64,000 nucleotides of DNA from Acorus gramineus (taxonomy: Eukaryota > Streptophyta > Magnoliopsida > Acorales > Acoraceae): NCBI GenBank assembly GCA_030737835.1, contig CM060849.1, positions 20,382,074 to 20,446,073 on the forward strand. The letters run 5' to 3'. Within the stretch, counting starts at the first letter, position 1; every line of letters starts with the position of its first letter. Below the pieces are notes generated by a model. It searched no databases. It saw nothing but the letters and a program-made list of their open reading frames with translations, and was not told the DNA's origin. The position numbers and the translations under genes are program-made. This document shows positions 35,124 to 48,500 of this stretch, in pieces.

Positions 35124-37412
35124 TCACTTTATAAAAGGCAGACCAGAAGGGACCCTTTGCGCATACTCATCGTACCGGGAGCCAAAGAACTGCCTCAGGA
35201 AAAATTCTTCGTATCTGTTGTTTTGTCGATGTTCAGGAAAATTTCAACTAATATAGGGTGATTGACTCAAAAACTGCAATCGGGGGAGATGTTCTTAAGT
35301 ATGATTGGATACGGAATTCGTGATGAGAAGAAGCGCCAGGTGACCACCGTAAACATGACGACACATAAGGGATTGCAAAGCATTACTTGAGTGCCAATTG
35401 CCCAGATGAAAAAGCCACAATATCCCGGATGGCGGATGAACCTGTTAAGAATTGTAGGTAAAGCATAAAATACATGTGCAAGGAATTCTCCATGCAATAA
35501 TACCTTATGATGTTTTTTTGTCCTTGTCACTTTCTTTTACTTATTTTGAGCTATGTTTTAACTTCCTCAGGACCAATAGCCATGATGATTTTAAATATCA
35601 TGATGCATACTTTATAAACATGAAAAACATTGATGTGCAAGTGCAAGTGCAAGAAGGGAATGATTGAAGATTTCTCATAAACCAGAACTCCTAAATGCAA
35701 TAGCTTCAGTTTTATACTACAAGCCATTGAAGAAGTTTCTTCTAAGAGCACTTAGATTAAAATTACCTGTAAATTCCATGCGTAATCAAGTCATGGTGGT
35801 CTTCATGATAGATTTTAATTCTGTGTGTGAAGGACCGATGAGCTGTAAGAATAGCACTTTTACGAATCACTTCACCAAACAACACCATCACTAGACCTGT
35901 GTTGCTTATCCACCAGTTTTGCTTCAAACCCGGGCATAGAAAAATTTCTACCATGTACTCCAGCAAGGCACAGCCCATTGCGAGAACATAGTGTTTACTG
36001 ATGAGAAGTGCTGCAATGGATAAATAATATGCATATATTTAACAAGACAATGATTTAATGTTGAAGAAAGAAATTTCAAAATAATGAACGGTATTTCTAT
36101 ATTTTATTTTTAGTCATTTTGGCCAGTTTTAAGCTTAAACAGAATATGCCACAATCACACATAAAAGATATTTCCAAATGCCTCCCAGTTACAGAAAACA
36201 CATCAAGATGTAATATAATGAAGAGAACACAAAGTCACAAACCGAAAAAGAAACCAAAATAAATTACAGATTTCAAGAGTTTAAAACTATTTTGATACAA
36301 GTTCTTCTAACACAATTGACAAGAATGATGAACACTAATATCAAGATGGTAATCTAAGCTATGGTTTTGTCTAAACTATGCTTTTCTGAAATGAATGGTC
36401 ATCAGAAACAAGAGATACTTAGCATCAATGAAACATACTCATCTCTAGCTGATCAATCTGCCTACTTAGAAGATGGTTAATATTTACAGCTCATAACAGT
36501 GATGTACTCATCAATTAATCAAAAGAATGATAGAAGCATTACAAATAACATGATCCAAATCACTGGAAAAATGTGTCTGTGTTGTGATTATTACAGGAAA
36601 ATGTTATCAGTTTATATTCCCAACCCCAAAATTTCATTCCACAACAGGATTGATTGACATGCATTTTCATCTGGCATCCTCACATGAATTAATTGACCAC
36701 ATTAGATAGTAACCTCAATTGACCTCAAATACTCATTCGGAAGTCTTTGATATATTTTTTTTCATGCATTGTTGAAGATGATTTCAAAAACTTCTTGAAA
36801 CATCAAGTGAACATGAGAAGTGACGAAAACTTGGTCCCCAAATCTATGAAACATGTAGACCTCCACAGAATGTCAGAATTCACACTCCAAAAGAACACTC
36901 GACATGCGAAAATGGAGCTACTTTATGGTACCCCAAAGTCTTCGCATGTTTCAACATCACAATTAGGCCACACAAATTGCTAATAAACCAAAGAGAACAC
37001 GAAGCACAACCAAACACAATTCGATCCCACGAAAAATGACATGAAAGACACAAGTTTTTGTGCATATGTGATGATAACCAATTCTCTCTTTATATGTAGA
37101 CTTTTACATTCGAATGGGGGTGAATCATCAATCCTCTTCAATTTCAAGTTTCCGCTAAAACATTTCGCCTCACCAGACACGATTTCTTTCAATTAAGAAT
37201 CTCATCAAAATCAAATTTTGCGATTGAACTCATACTCATACACACACATATTGAACGAGAGAGAGAGAGAGAGAGCACACACAACTAAGGGAGACGTGGA
37301 TGCGGCCATGGACGACGACGGCGAGGACGTACTCGGAACCGTGAAAGAACACCACCGCCGCCGTGAACTCCGTCAGCTGCCTCAGTCCATCGTGCCCTAA
37401 AATCTCCGCCAT
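35124..37412 (-). CDS. ICMT: Protein-S-isoprenylcysteine O-methyltransferase (ICMT, Ste14 family)
   Basis: Four exons at 37412-37286, 36010-35767, 35441-35313 and 35214-35124 join to 196 residues plus stop, the usual length of plant ICMT. The start MAEILGHDGLRQL aligns with Arabidopsis ICMTB; an in-frame ATG two codons upstream (37418) is an equal alternative. Conserved elements: FFHGSEYVLAVVVHG, KQNWWISNTGLVMVLFGE, the SAM/substrate region with EDHHDLITHGIYRFIRHPGY, IGTQVMLCNP and the C-terminal RIPYEEFFLRQFFG with YAQRVPSGLPF. Several hydrophobic segments fit a multi-span ER membrane protein. The enzyme methylates the C-terminal prenylated Cys of CaaX proteins and in plants modulates ABA signalling. 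The exon 1 donor (GTTGTG) is weak and lies next to a GA microsatellite. Confidence 0.92.
37257..37276. repeat. GA microsatellite just inside ICMT intron 1
   Basis: About ten GA units begin roughly ten bases downstream of the ICMT exon 1 donor (37286/37285 on the minus strand). Length variation here could affect use of the weak donor. Confidence 0.85.
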
Positions 37413-37428
37413 TTTCATCTCTCTTGCG

Positions 37429-37429
37429 C

Positions 37430-37471
<42 letters not shown>
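37429..37471. repeat. Compound GT/GA microsatellite in the ICMT leader
   Basis: About nine GT units followed by about eleven GA units, 15-60 bases upstream of the ICMT start codon and therefore in its 5' UTR or core promoter. Confidence 0.85.
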
Positions 37472-37472
<1 letters not shown>

Positions 37473-37616
37473 GAGCCCAATTTTGTCAATGGACGGGGCC
37501 GGGCCGGGTTCTTTTCGGTCCATGTCCGATCTATCCCAGCCCATCCCCATATTAGGTGACCGCGGGCTGATTAGCCATCTGCCCGAAGAAAAATGATATC
37601 TCCAGCCCCTTCGCTC

Positions 37617-37876
37617 AGCACCGATTGCAGTTCACATCAGTTTTCATTTTTTTTTTTAAACAATCATACACTTTCTTATTAAAATACATACGGTTATATG
37701 AAATGAAATATATATTAAGATTTAACATATTTTTTTTGTGTTGAAAAAAAAAAAATTTTTTACATTATACATTATGATAAAACTTTATACACTATGATAG
37801 ATAGTATTTACTATATTATCATAGTATATGAAGTTACAAAATGAATTATAAAATGAACTACGTGTATCAACACTTC
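37617..37876 (+). mobile_element. MITE family B, copy 2
   Basis: Opens with AGCACCGATTGCAGT and closes with ACGTGTATCAACACT, the inverse of the AGTGTTGATACACG end of the copy at 60745. Shared interior: AATCATACACTTT, ATGAAATATATATTAAGAT and ACTATGATAGATAGTAT-type blocks. Non-coding. Confidence 0.65.
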
Positions 37877-38353
37877 GGCCTGAATCTTGGAAGCCTAAAA
37901 GCCCGTTTGAAACTGAGTGTCAAACATTTGCTTTTTAAAAAGCTACCCCTCATTTAAGAAGCATTGCGCTGTGTTTGTCAAAAGATGTTTGGTTCTGCGC
38001 CTCCATCGTTTCTACCATAGAATATAAGTCATTTTCATTTGTTAGAAGATATATATAGTTTCTTTTTTTTTTTGTTTTGTATAATTCTTTGGAATATATG
38101 TATCTTATTTCTGTGTATGTACTTATACATATTAAAAAAATCAAAACACATTGATATTGTATTTAACATTATTATTTCATTATTATTTCTTTTTTTATTT
38201 GATTCTCCCCACATTAAATTAAAATAAAATGTCACATACAATACGCCCTCTGATACTTATTTTCTCTTCTAAAAAATATATATAGTTAAACATTCACAGG
38301 TGATTTCCATTTTATTTTGTGATGAACTTTTTTTCTCTTTTAATTTAATTTTT

Positions 38354-38592
38354 GAATGCTGTTACACAGTTTTTTTCAATCTCAATTCTAATATCATATG
38401 CGTCGATAGAAAATTAACAGCATATATTCACACGAATAAAGCATATGCCTTAATAGAATTTTTTTACATATTCTATAAATGCATATGTTTCATTTAAAAA
38501 AAAACATATAACTCAAGATGAGCTATAATATTTTTAAAAAATCCAAAACATACGTAGACTGAAATTGACGCTGAAAATAGGACTATATATAA
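38354..38592 (+). mobile_element. MITE family A, copy 2
   Basis: Opens GAATGCTGTTACACAG, followed by CATATGCGTCGATAGAAAAT, CATATGCCTTAATAGAAT and ATCCAAAACATACGTAGACT blocks in the same order as the copies at 14849 and 42866. Confidence 0.7.
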
Positions 38593-38652
38593 TATTATCC
38601 TTAATTTTTTAGTAGCCAAATCGAAGAAATTTGTTTGGTCTTGCATTCTTGG

Positions 38653-39102
38653 GGGCTGTTTGGCTAGAGGAATAAAGGTGGAATAAGGGACGAATAGAGG
38701 AGAATAAGGCAAAAAGGTGTTTGGGTAGAAGGAATAAGAGGGTATAGCTATGCGGAATAAAGAGAAAATAAGCTGGTATTTGTATTCCAAGTTCACCCAT
38801 GGAATGGTGTTATTCTTTCACTGGTATAAGTGGACCCATCTATCAAATCACATATCATCACATCAAATCACCTGTCATCACCTCTTATACATTAATGGAG
38901 CCCACATGTCAAATCAATTTTTTACACCTTATTCACATCTTATTCTTCATCAATCAAACACTCCAACTTTTATTATTACGTTTCCCAATAAAAATAACTG
39001 AAAACACAACCAAACACAAAATCTCTTATTTCATTGATAAAGTCAACAATTCCTGGAATAAGTATAAACCCTAAAATAGCTTATGCGTCTATCCAAACGG
39101 GC
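38653..39102 (-). mobile_element. MITE family C, copy 2 (inverted)
   Basis: Ends GGGCTGTTTGGCTAGAGG and CTATCCAAACGGGC are near-perfect inverted repeats. The interior carries ACGTTTCCCAATAAAAATAA and AACACAACCAAACAC, the reverse complement of the conserved block in the copies at 21114 and 39409. About 450 bp, non-coding. Confidence 0.75.
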
Positions 39103-39408
39103 TTGATGTTAAGAAATTGAGAATAAAATAATTTGATTGCGAGGTGGGCCAAACGGGTCCCAATTTGGGCCAGGCTCCTTTTGCAGGTTTCGTAGGGTGT
39201 TTGTACTTTGTAATAGCTGTCCTCGAAATCTTGTGTACATGTTATTGTGGCCAAAAATAAAGTTAGAAATGGTACTCTTTTAGTTTTAATACATTTTGAT
39301 TTTTTGAAGTAGTTGTTTAATAAGTGACATACGTTTTACAAAAAATAAATAAATATAGATATTTTATTCCCTCTTGTATTTTTTGTATTTGAATATATAT
39401 TCTTGAGA

Positions 39409-39835
39409 TGCTGTTTGGATAGAGACATAAGCTATTTTGGGATTTATGAGTACTCTAAGAATAAATTACTATATCAGTAGAATAAATAATTTTTCGTTTG
39501 GTTGTGTTTTTAGTTATTCTTGTTGGGAAACGTAATGATAATGTTTTTATTATTTTGTAGACTATTGATAAGTTGTGAATAAAGATTTATAAAAGGTAAA
39601 AAAATGATATGACCTGTGAACCATCTGATTTGTAAGAGGTGATGATAGTTGATTTGAAAATGAGACGCACTTGTTATATTACATGGAATAGTCTAATACC
39701 AGAGGGGAGGTGGAATTGTTACACCACTTAATTTCATCTTATATTGACATCCAAATGTCAGTCTATACCAGCTATCCAAATAGGTTTTTTGATTTTATTC
39801 TACCCTATTTCACAAATAACTCTCTACCCAAACAA
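39409..39835 (+). mobile_element. MITE family C, copy 3
   Basis: Starts TGCTGTTTGGATAGAGACAT, with GTTTGGTTGTGTTTTTAGTT and TTGGGAAACGTAATGATAAT inside, and ends near TACCCAAACAAG. It lies only about 300 bp from an inverted copy (38653-39102). Confidence 0.7.
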
Positions 39836-42800
39836 GAGATTGAGTGTATACTTCATTAGAAATTTCATATGCTCAATTAGTACTGAAATAATGACTGAAC
39901 GTATCAATCCACTACTGCGATTAGATCATTGAAATACTTTTGTGTTACAAATTAAAACTGCATCAATTCATGAGAGAGAACTGGTCGACAATCATCAATA
40001 TTTTCTATGTGATTTCATGGTGGTTGACAAGTCCAAAGATTTGCCTGCCATGGATGATAATGGGTAGATGGGCATTTGACTTGTTGGTCTTCTAAAATGA
40101 ATAGTATTAGATGAACATAATAAATTAATGGTTTAGATTATGTAGGGTCAACACCATTGGAACACCTACTGTACGTATATACAGTGTTTATTTATTTTGA
40201 ATTAGAGTACGTACTACAATGATGTAGATCTTGAAAATTTAAAGTATCATAAATAATTCACATTACCTTTAGACTATCTTCAGCCCTCACTTAAATTATA
40301 CTAAATTTTCACTTAAAATTTGAATAAAAACTTGATTTGATATAGTGTGTCTCCAACCATCACTTTGTGTTTTATTCAAATCATTAAAAAAAGTCATATC
40401 TACTCCAAATTTTTTCATATAAACATTTTCAAAACCTTTCACCCAAACATCTTTACCACTTAAATTTTCTTCCCTCCGAGATATTCAAAAGTAAAAAATT
40501 ATGATCACCTATTTTTTTAAAAAAAGGGTAAAAATAAGATTTTTTTTATTGGAATAAAAAATGAAGTTGAAAAACAAAGATGAAAATTTAAGAAAAAAGA
40601 TGACATTATTTTATTTTATTTTTGGTTTCAAGAGATGTTAGAAATTTTGAGGGGTGAGAAAGCATATGATCTAATTAATTGATTAGAGGTGGAGAAAAAA
40701 AGTCACGTTGGAAGAAAAAAAGTCACGTTGAAAATTTAGGTAAAGATTTGAGTTTTTCTTGAGTAAGGATTTGAGTAAAAGCTTGATTTAATATGGGTAT
40801 GGCTAAAATGTTGGAGATGTTTTTGGATAATTTTTATTCAAAATTAAATTTAAGTAAATGTTTAGATATATAATCAGATATGTTGATAGGTCTTATAGAA
40901 AATCAAAATTTTTAGAATGTCATACTTCAATCAGTAAGGGTTTTAGATGAACAAACAACCAAAAAATAAAATAATTTATCATTTCTTTATTTATAAATAT
41001 TTGGAGACATTCATTTAATAGATGTCGTCTTTAATATGCCTGGTAAGATATTAAAAAATATAGGCATTTTGTTTTGTGATGGCTATGATATTCGAATTCA
41101 GAAATATTATCTTACATCAAATTCAAATGGTTATCATATAATAGCTAAAGTGCGTGACTTTTTGAAAATGTGGCATTCTCATAGTAAAGAAAAACAAGAG
41201 GATTGTCCAAATTCCATCATGTCTTTTTAATTTTCAATATAAATTTGTGATAATTTTGGATGACTATTTAACAATTCCATCATGACAGTCCCCAGTGATC
41301 ATAGCACAACTCGACAGTAAAGTTAGCCTTTTCAGCTCGATCGTAAAGTCAGCCTTCCCAATTCTACCGTAAAGTCAGCTACGGAAGTCCCTCTGATATA
41401 AAAAAAATAAAAATAAAAAAAAAATAAAAAAATTATCTTGTCAAATCTATTATAGATCGATGAGACCTGATACTAGATCTTATCTAAAAAATGAATATAT
41501 GTTTTATTTACTTGTGATTTCATATTCAACTCATCATGGATCCTATGAGGAGCAATTATGTTAGTTTCCATTAAAAAATATCCTTCGAACCCATTTAACA
41601 ATTTCATTTATTTATGCAGCTTACTAGTTGAGTAGGAAACGAAGAAAAAAGGGAAAACTTTGAGAGGAAATAAAAATAAATAAATCTTCAACATCATCTA
41701 GTGTGTTTAAAATGAAAGAAAGTAAGAGAATCTGGATAAAGAGAAAGTGGTGGAAGGTAAAATATTTCTCCTCTTTTTTAATAAGATAAAATAGGGGAGG
41801 GAAAGAGATGAATTTTTTTTTTCTTTTCATTGTTTGATACAAACACTAGATTTTTAAATAGTAAAAAGAAATTTTTTTTACTTTCTATCACTTTTCCTTT
41901 AACACAAACAAATTCTTGCAAGACAAAAAAAAATAAATTAAAAGAGCTTTTTCAAACTTAAGAAAGATAAGTTTGAATTTGGATGTCATTTGTTATTGGT
42001 CCTATTTATAGACCTCTAGCCAGATCTATGGGTTGAATCCATGTTTTTGCAGTGGAACATTTTGATTGGTCTATTATAAAGGCAGATGAATCACAAAAAA
42101 GGTTGCCCTTAACAATGTTCTTTCTCATTGGATTGCTTCATTGAGGGTGGTCGGCATCACTTATATATCTTACTCAAACATATAATTTTATACGTTAACC
42201 ATGGACCCATCACATAGCTACAATCAAATTTATTGAAAAATGTATAAATAAAAAATTATATTTTTTTCAATTTTTTTTTCTTTCCTTTGGAGCATGCATG
42301 CTATCACTTGGGAAAGCAAACCTAATGACAACATGGGAAGGAGATATTATAAAATAATTATAAGTGTGAGTGACAGATAAGTCCTCCCACCACACACCAA
42401 GATTCCATCTCCAGACTGTGCAATCCCCCCTTGCACGGTCAGTCCTCAGATAAGAAAATCCAGATGAAATCCTAAACCAGCTCATAAAATGGAGCCCTAT
42501 ATATGTATATTGAAATTTTTAAGTAAATGTTTTAATAATGTTAATAATAAAAAAATCAAGACTAAGCAAAAAAATGATAATAATAATTAAAAATGAAATA
42601 TAACAAAAAAAAAAAAACTCATCGAGTTCTTCTGTAAAAAGAAAAAAAAAAATCATTTCTTTTATAGAAAATAAACAAATCCCTATAAAATAGAATATAC
42701 TAAAAATATATTAAATATATAAAGATACAGATGAGATTTTTTAAAAATCACAAAAAAATACTTTTCATAATGATGTCAACAAATATTACATTTTCAAATA

Positions 42801-42865
42801 AAACTTATAAATTTAAAATAAATAGGAAGACATGTTCAAGTTATTTTAAAAAAAAATTAATTTTA

Positions 42866-43105
42866 GAGTGTTGTTACACATAGTTTTTATTCCAGCCTCA
42901 ATCCCAGTCTCATATGCGTCGATAGAAAATTATCAGAGCGTATACTCACCTTAGCAATGCATATATGCTATTTATTATAGTATATGCTTCACTTATTGTA
43001 AAAACATGTACCTTATTAGATGATATATACTATTTTAAAAAAATTCAAAACACTTTTAAATTGACTTTAGGGTTACAAAATGGACTTGATATAAAATTAT
43101 CATTA
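42866..43105 (+). mobile_element. MITE family A, copy 3
   Basis: Opens GAGTGTTGTTACACATAG, then TCATATGCGTCGATAGAAAA, TATGCTTCACTTATTG, ATGTACCTTATTAGATGAT and ATTCAAAACACTTTTAAATT. Same block order as copies 1 and 2. Confidence 0.75.
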
Positions 43106-46100
43106 AGTTTAATGTCAGAAGCTTAACATAAAAAATAATTCCTAGATTTAGGGGCCCTCTTGAAAAAGGGGCCCTAAACGATCGCCTACCCGACCTATAA
43201 TCAGGGCCTGCCGTGCCCCTTTGTTTTCTAACATTTCATAATTCAAGAGACTTTGCAACTCTCATACCAAATCAGATGCACTGAATGTGGGGTATAATCA
43301 ACTCATGCAGGTTTCTCAAAGAATCTCCACTCCTTCCACTCACTATCAAATGACAGCATCATCTCCTAATAATAACATTATTAAATCCAAAAGATTCATC
43401 TCAACTGCCCCCACCATATCTCCTCTAAAACCCCCCACTAATGCAATCTCTACTACTAGTCAATCTATTTGTTTATGAGTGATTAATGTAGTTGGGATGT
43501 CTATAAAAATCATTCACCAAATTCATCAGATTAAGTGACCATTAGATCTCCACCACCCTCTCCGGCGTGGACCCCGGCCACGTGAACTCTCCGTGCCCCC
43601 GCCACACCTTTCCCCGGCCGCCTCAGTAGATTCGGATGGTGTTAGCTAGCTAGCTTTTGTTAATGATGATTATCATGCAGTATACTGTAGATATATAGCA
43701 TATAAGACATCTTAAAAAATGGGGCCCCTTGTATTGTGATTACTTATCATAATAGGCATCTTTGGTTTTTATTAGTGTTGATAATGTTCACAGGTATGGC
43801 AGGGTTGGCTTGGATAATGTCGGTGGTGATGCAGCTTTAATGGGTTATGTGTGTATAAACAAGTGTTGAAATATAGGTTTAGACTTTAGAGAACATATAT
43901 CATATACTTAATTAGGTAACTTTAGGTGCCCTTCTCTATGTAGGGGACAAATTAGGGCGGCAAGACAGCATTTTTTTTTTTTTTTTTTTTGGTGAAGCAA
44001 CATTAATTTTTTTTTAATGATTGATGATGAACCAATGGGTCGTAGTCTTGTAGATTTAAGACAATGGTTAGAAGATTAGTTTGGACAACTTGTACAGATA
44101 CAGTTTGGACATGAATCATACTTAAAACAAACACTCATAATAATGATCCTAGTTTTTTTAATAAAACAAAAATAGTTTATAGTTAAAAAAAAACAATTTT
44201 TTAAGAATTTAACAAAAGTGTGTGTCTTAAAAAATAAAAATTATTGCAAACTTATAAGGTCAGAGTTGCAAATTTTATATGAGATTTTTCACAATATAAT
44301 ATACTTTTGAAAAATATTATACTCAGTCTTTTTTACGGTGTAAAATATAAATCACACATATTTTTATTTATTTTTAAATAATAAACATTGTCTAATGGGA
44401 TATATATATGTTTTGATAAAAAATGTATATCGTTCTATTTCGAATTGAATGAACTCATTCGTAGTAAGTGAAATAAATTTTTTAAGAAGGTATATGACTG
44501 GATTTCTAATGAGATTTATAAAATTATATTTTGAACTTAAAAAAGATTGAGTGTGTAATATCATCCTATACTTTTATATGGAGAAGGCGATTTTTAATAT
44601 AATATATAAGCTTTTTAATATAATATATAACTGAGGCACAAAAATGTTAAACAGACTGTCATTCAAACTGTTTTTTTTTTCAAAAAAAAAAAAAAAAGTA
44701 CTGATCGATATGACACAATTGCATATGTTTAATTTTTTTTTGAAATGTTTCACTTTTCTAATGAATTTGATATTCCAGGTGCACCATCTGTCTAAAACTT
44801 GTTAGTTTGTTAAGTATTGTTCATTAAATACGATTTTTTTAAATGATCGATCTACAATTATCACACAATGACATGAATTCATTACTGACAGTGCACATGA
44901 AATTTAATGCTAAATAGGTCCAACAATGTGAGATGAGATCTACAACATGGTCATACTATTTCACCATATATATGCATTTCACATATTCATATGATATTAT
45001 CATCTACTGATCCAGGTTCAATTATTTGGGAAAAAAAAGTTGCCTCTCCTACAACTATTATTTGAAGAGATTTTTAATTAAGAGGCAATTAAAAGAGAAA
45101 TAACTATATTATTTATTATTAATGGCCAAACACAACACTTTCACCCTTTCTAAATTGAAAGTAGGATTTGAGGAAAATTATTATATACAATCATTCATGC
45201 AATCATTTTTGCAGTCTGAACATTATTTTAAAATTTTTGAAGTATATATATATTTAATAAATTACATATCTTTAAAAAAATAAATACATAGACAATTCTT
45301 CTTTTATTTTTTCTAATTGAGAGCAAGTATATACTCTATTATTGCAAAAAAAAATTATGTTGATTTTGATCAGGATGACTATATCATCATTCAAGAAAAA
45401 AAAGTTTAAATAGTGTAAGTCATGTATATCTCCAAATGAAGTGCCCCCACATCATACCCCAAAAAGAATGCCCCAACAAAATTAGGTCACCTTTTCATCC
45501 TCTCTCTAAGAGGCGACATTTTTGGCTACATAAAGTTGGGGACAAATAATAATGATGATAATAAAAAGATAGACCTAATTAATCTATGCTTGTAATGACT
45601 GACCCCACAACATTACGCAGTGCTTTACATCTAGATACACATTTCGACATAAGTACAAATCACACGCAAAATCATATCCCATGTTTATATATAATTGGTC
45701 TGTTTTGCCACTCCTTGTACACTTTGGAGATTATATACATATGGTCCTATATATTCAAAACTATAGTTTTCTTTAATGTGTCCTTTGTGGACTTTGATGT
45801 AGTTTTCATTACCTGTCGAAGACTTAATCACCATTTAAATAAGGTAGAGTTAGCATGCCAAGAAAGATAAGAAAACTAGGCTTGTTAATTTAAACATGGA
45901 AAGATAAATAAAATATTAGCTGTTCTGTTATACTTTGGAAAACATGAGGCTCCCATTATTGGTGGAAACTTTATGTAGACCAGGTGATTTATCATCATCA
46001 TAGCACGACAAAATAGTTATCTACCTTCAATCCCCGGTTCAGTGAATAAGGAAAGAATATGTCTAATCCTCAAGAAAATATATTCATTTTTATAGTATAC

Positions 46101-47869
46101 ATAAGCTGTAATATTTTTTAAAATAATTTGAATTGCATGAACTCCTATAACCACATTTTCATAGACATATAATTTATTCATATTTATATATCCAAAAGAA
46201 AATTAAAACCAAATCAGGCAAACATAAAAACATAAATTTATCAAAATTCAAAAAGAAATAACAATCATATGAAATATCATTTAATTATCTAATTAGCGTG
46301 GTTGCATTTAATTTTTTATACAGTTTCAAATACAGTCTTATATTACTCATTAGCTTTTCCACTTACTATAAAGAAATATATCATTAGTTAAATTTTTTTC
46401 ACATTTTTAATAAGATACCATTACGATTTATTAGATTATAAAAATACATACATAATAAGATAAGAAATATGATTTTTAAAAACTAAAATTATGCACAGAC
46501 TGTATTTTGCACTGTAAAGTAGACTGGATAAGTGGGTGTATTATTTTTTTACTTATACACTTATAGTAGTCTTTTGTGAAATGGACGGTTGGGATGTGAT
46601 AGAGTGGGTGGACCCCAGGTGGGGTCCATAGATCTACGGCTGTGTAAGGAGAAGGCAACAACACGTGTCGATATTTCGCCTGCCATTAGCATCTCCACTT
46701 GCTCACCTAACCTCTCTGTTGTCCTCCTCTTCATTGAAATTCCACAACTACCCCTACCCTCAAAGAATCTTAATATGGTTTGTACGGTTTCAAGTCAGTC
46801 GACTTCAAGGGCATATGCGTAAAAAGACCTATCAGATCTAACTAAAATGAGGGACAGCAGTTCCCATTGTTTTTGAATTTTTTAAAATTATATATATATA
46901 TATTTATATATTTCAAAAAAAAATTGAACGCTTTTTCTAACCAAATATGTACATTAGCGCACATATTTATAGTTTTGAAATACATATTTTTATAGTGCAT
47001 TTTGTATGTGAATGTTATGCTGTAATAGATTAAAGTTTTGTATTTTGAGTTTTTTAAATTTTGACTTAAGGTTATAGAGCAAAACAACAAAAAGCAATCT
47101 ATTTGAAAGTTGGTAGATAATGATTCTACATAATATAACATTTTATTTAATATAATATAGGTGCATAAAAATCCAAGAAATATTAGCTCTCCTTGAAATT
47201 GAGTTGATCCACACCTTCTACTATGGTTACCTTTTTACCACATAGAAAATAAATTAAAAAAGAATAGTAAACTAAAACTTCTAAATAATCAAATATTACA
47301 AAACGAACCCGTTTGAAACCAATTATCAAACGGAATTTGATTTTACAAAATTAGATTTTAGACAATCAACTCCTAGGTATTTTTGAATTTCAGCTTTTTT
47401 TTATTTTAGATTTTATTTTTTATGTTTGAATGCTAAAAGAGCTTCTATGAAAAAGCTAGTTTGAGAATATTTTTTTCTTATATATTTTAAGAGTTCTGCT
47501 ACACATGCTCTATTATATAAACCTTATTCATAGGTCCCACGAGATGTCAAATTTTTATTTGCCATCTAGTTGACATTTACAAAAAGGTAAAAAAATAAAG
47601 TACAGAACTACACCTATTTAAATCACACGTTAGCATGCTGGTTTCTCCTCCCGAAACACATCCCAAAAATTTCTAACCGTTTTTTTTTAAAATTCAGCAA
47701 TTTTTAAAAATCATTCCGGCCAACCTACTCATCTTCGACGAAAGGCGTCACCACCCCTGGATTCCTTTCGTCGCTCTCTATCATATGAGAGGTGGTTCGA
47801 CTACCTTTTCAGTCATCTTCCGGATTCCACCTTTTTTGACCTTCATATCGACTTTTTGATGAATGTAAC

Positions 47870-48500
47870 TGACTTTTAACGAAACACTAAGATCAGATAA
47901 AAAAAAGTCAGTTACATTTTGTTAATATAACTTAGTTTCAAAATATATTGTACAAATAGTTCATTGAACTGAATTTTATTATTTAAGGCATGTAAATATC
48001 AGTTGTATATTTAAAAAATGTAACTGATTTATAAAATATAATGCATAAAAGTTCATATTAGTTTAAAAATGTAACACAACCATATGTCAATATAACATTA
48101 AAACTCTATAAAATCCTCCAAAAAACATATTTAACATCAAACACCATATTCAAAGAAAAAATTGTATACAAAAGACAAATAAAATGCTGCCATATTTAAT
48201 ATCAAACAAAAAATTCAAGAAAAAATTGTAATAAATGCAAAAACAAACAATAACAAAGGTCATAAGTGAATCGAAAGACATTGAAAACGATAGCCAAATC
48301 GATCAATTGCACAAAAGATTAGTTACATTTGTGAATGTAACTAACTTTTACAATATATTCATATAATAAATCAGTTACATTCATAAATGTAACTAACTTA
48401 TAAAAAAGTTTATAAATATACAGATTAGTTTGGAATGTAACTATCTTTTAAAAAATAATGCATATAAATCTAATAAAAATATGAATATGTAACTGACATT
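47870..48500. repeat. Cluster of AGTTACATT/AATGTAACT inverted motifs
   Basis: At least eight occurrences of GTAACT or its complement AGTTAC, several arranged as short palindromes with a small loop (for example near 48321-48345 and 48370-48395). The cluster lies in very AT-rich DNA and could fold into several hairpins. It may be the decayed interior of a transposon. Confidence 0.6.

Noticed and set aside
41036..41230. 64-codon plus-strand frame
   Set aside because: Length is within chance for AT-rich DNA, and there are no splice partners or recognisable motifs.
46589..46822. Promoter-like segment with ACACGTGTCG near 46660
   Set aside because: A G-box core and moderate GC are present but no gene follows on either strand within reach, so a promoter call is not supported.
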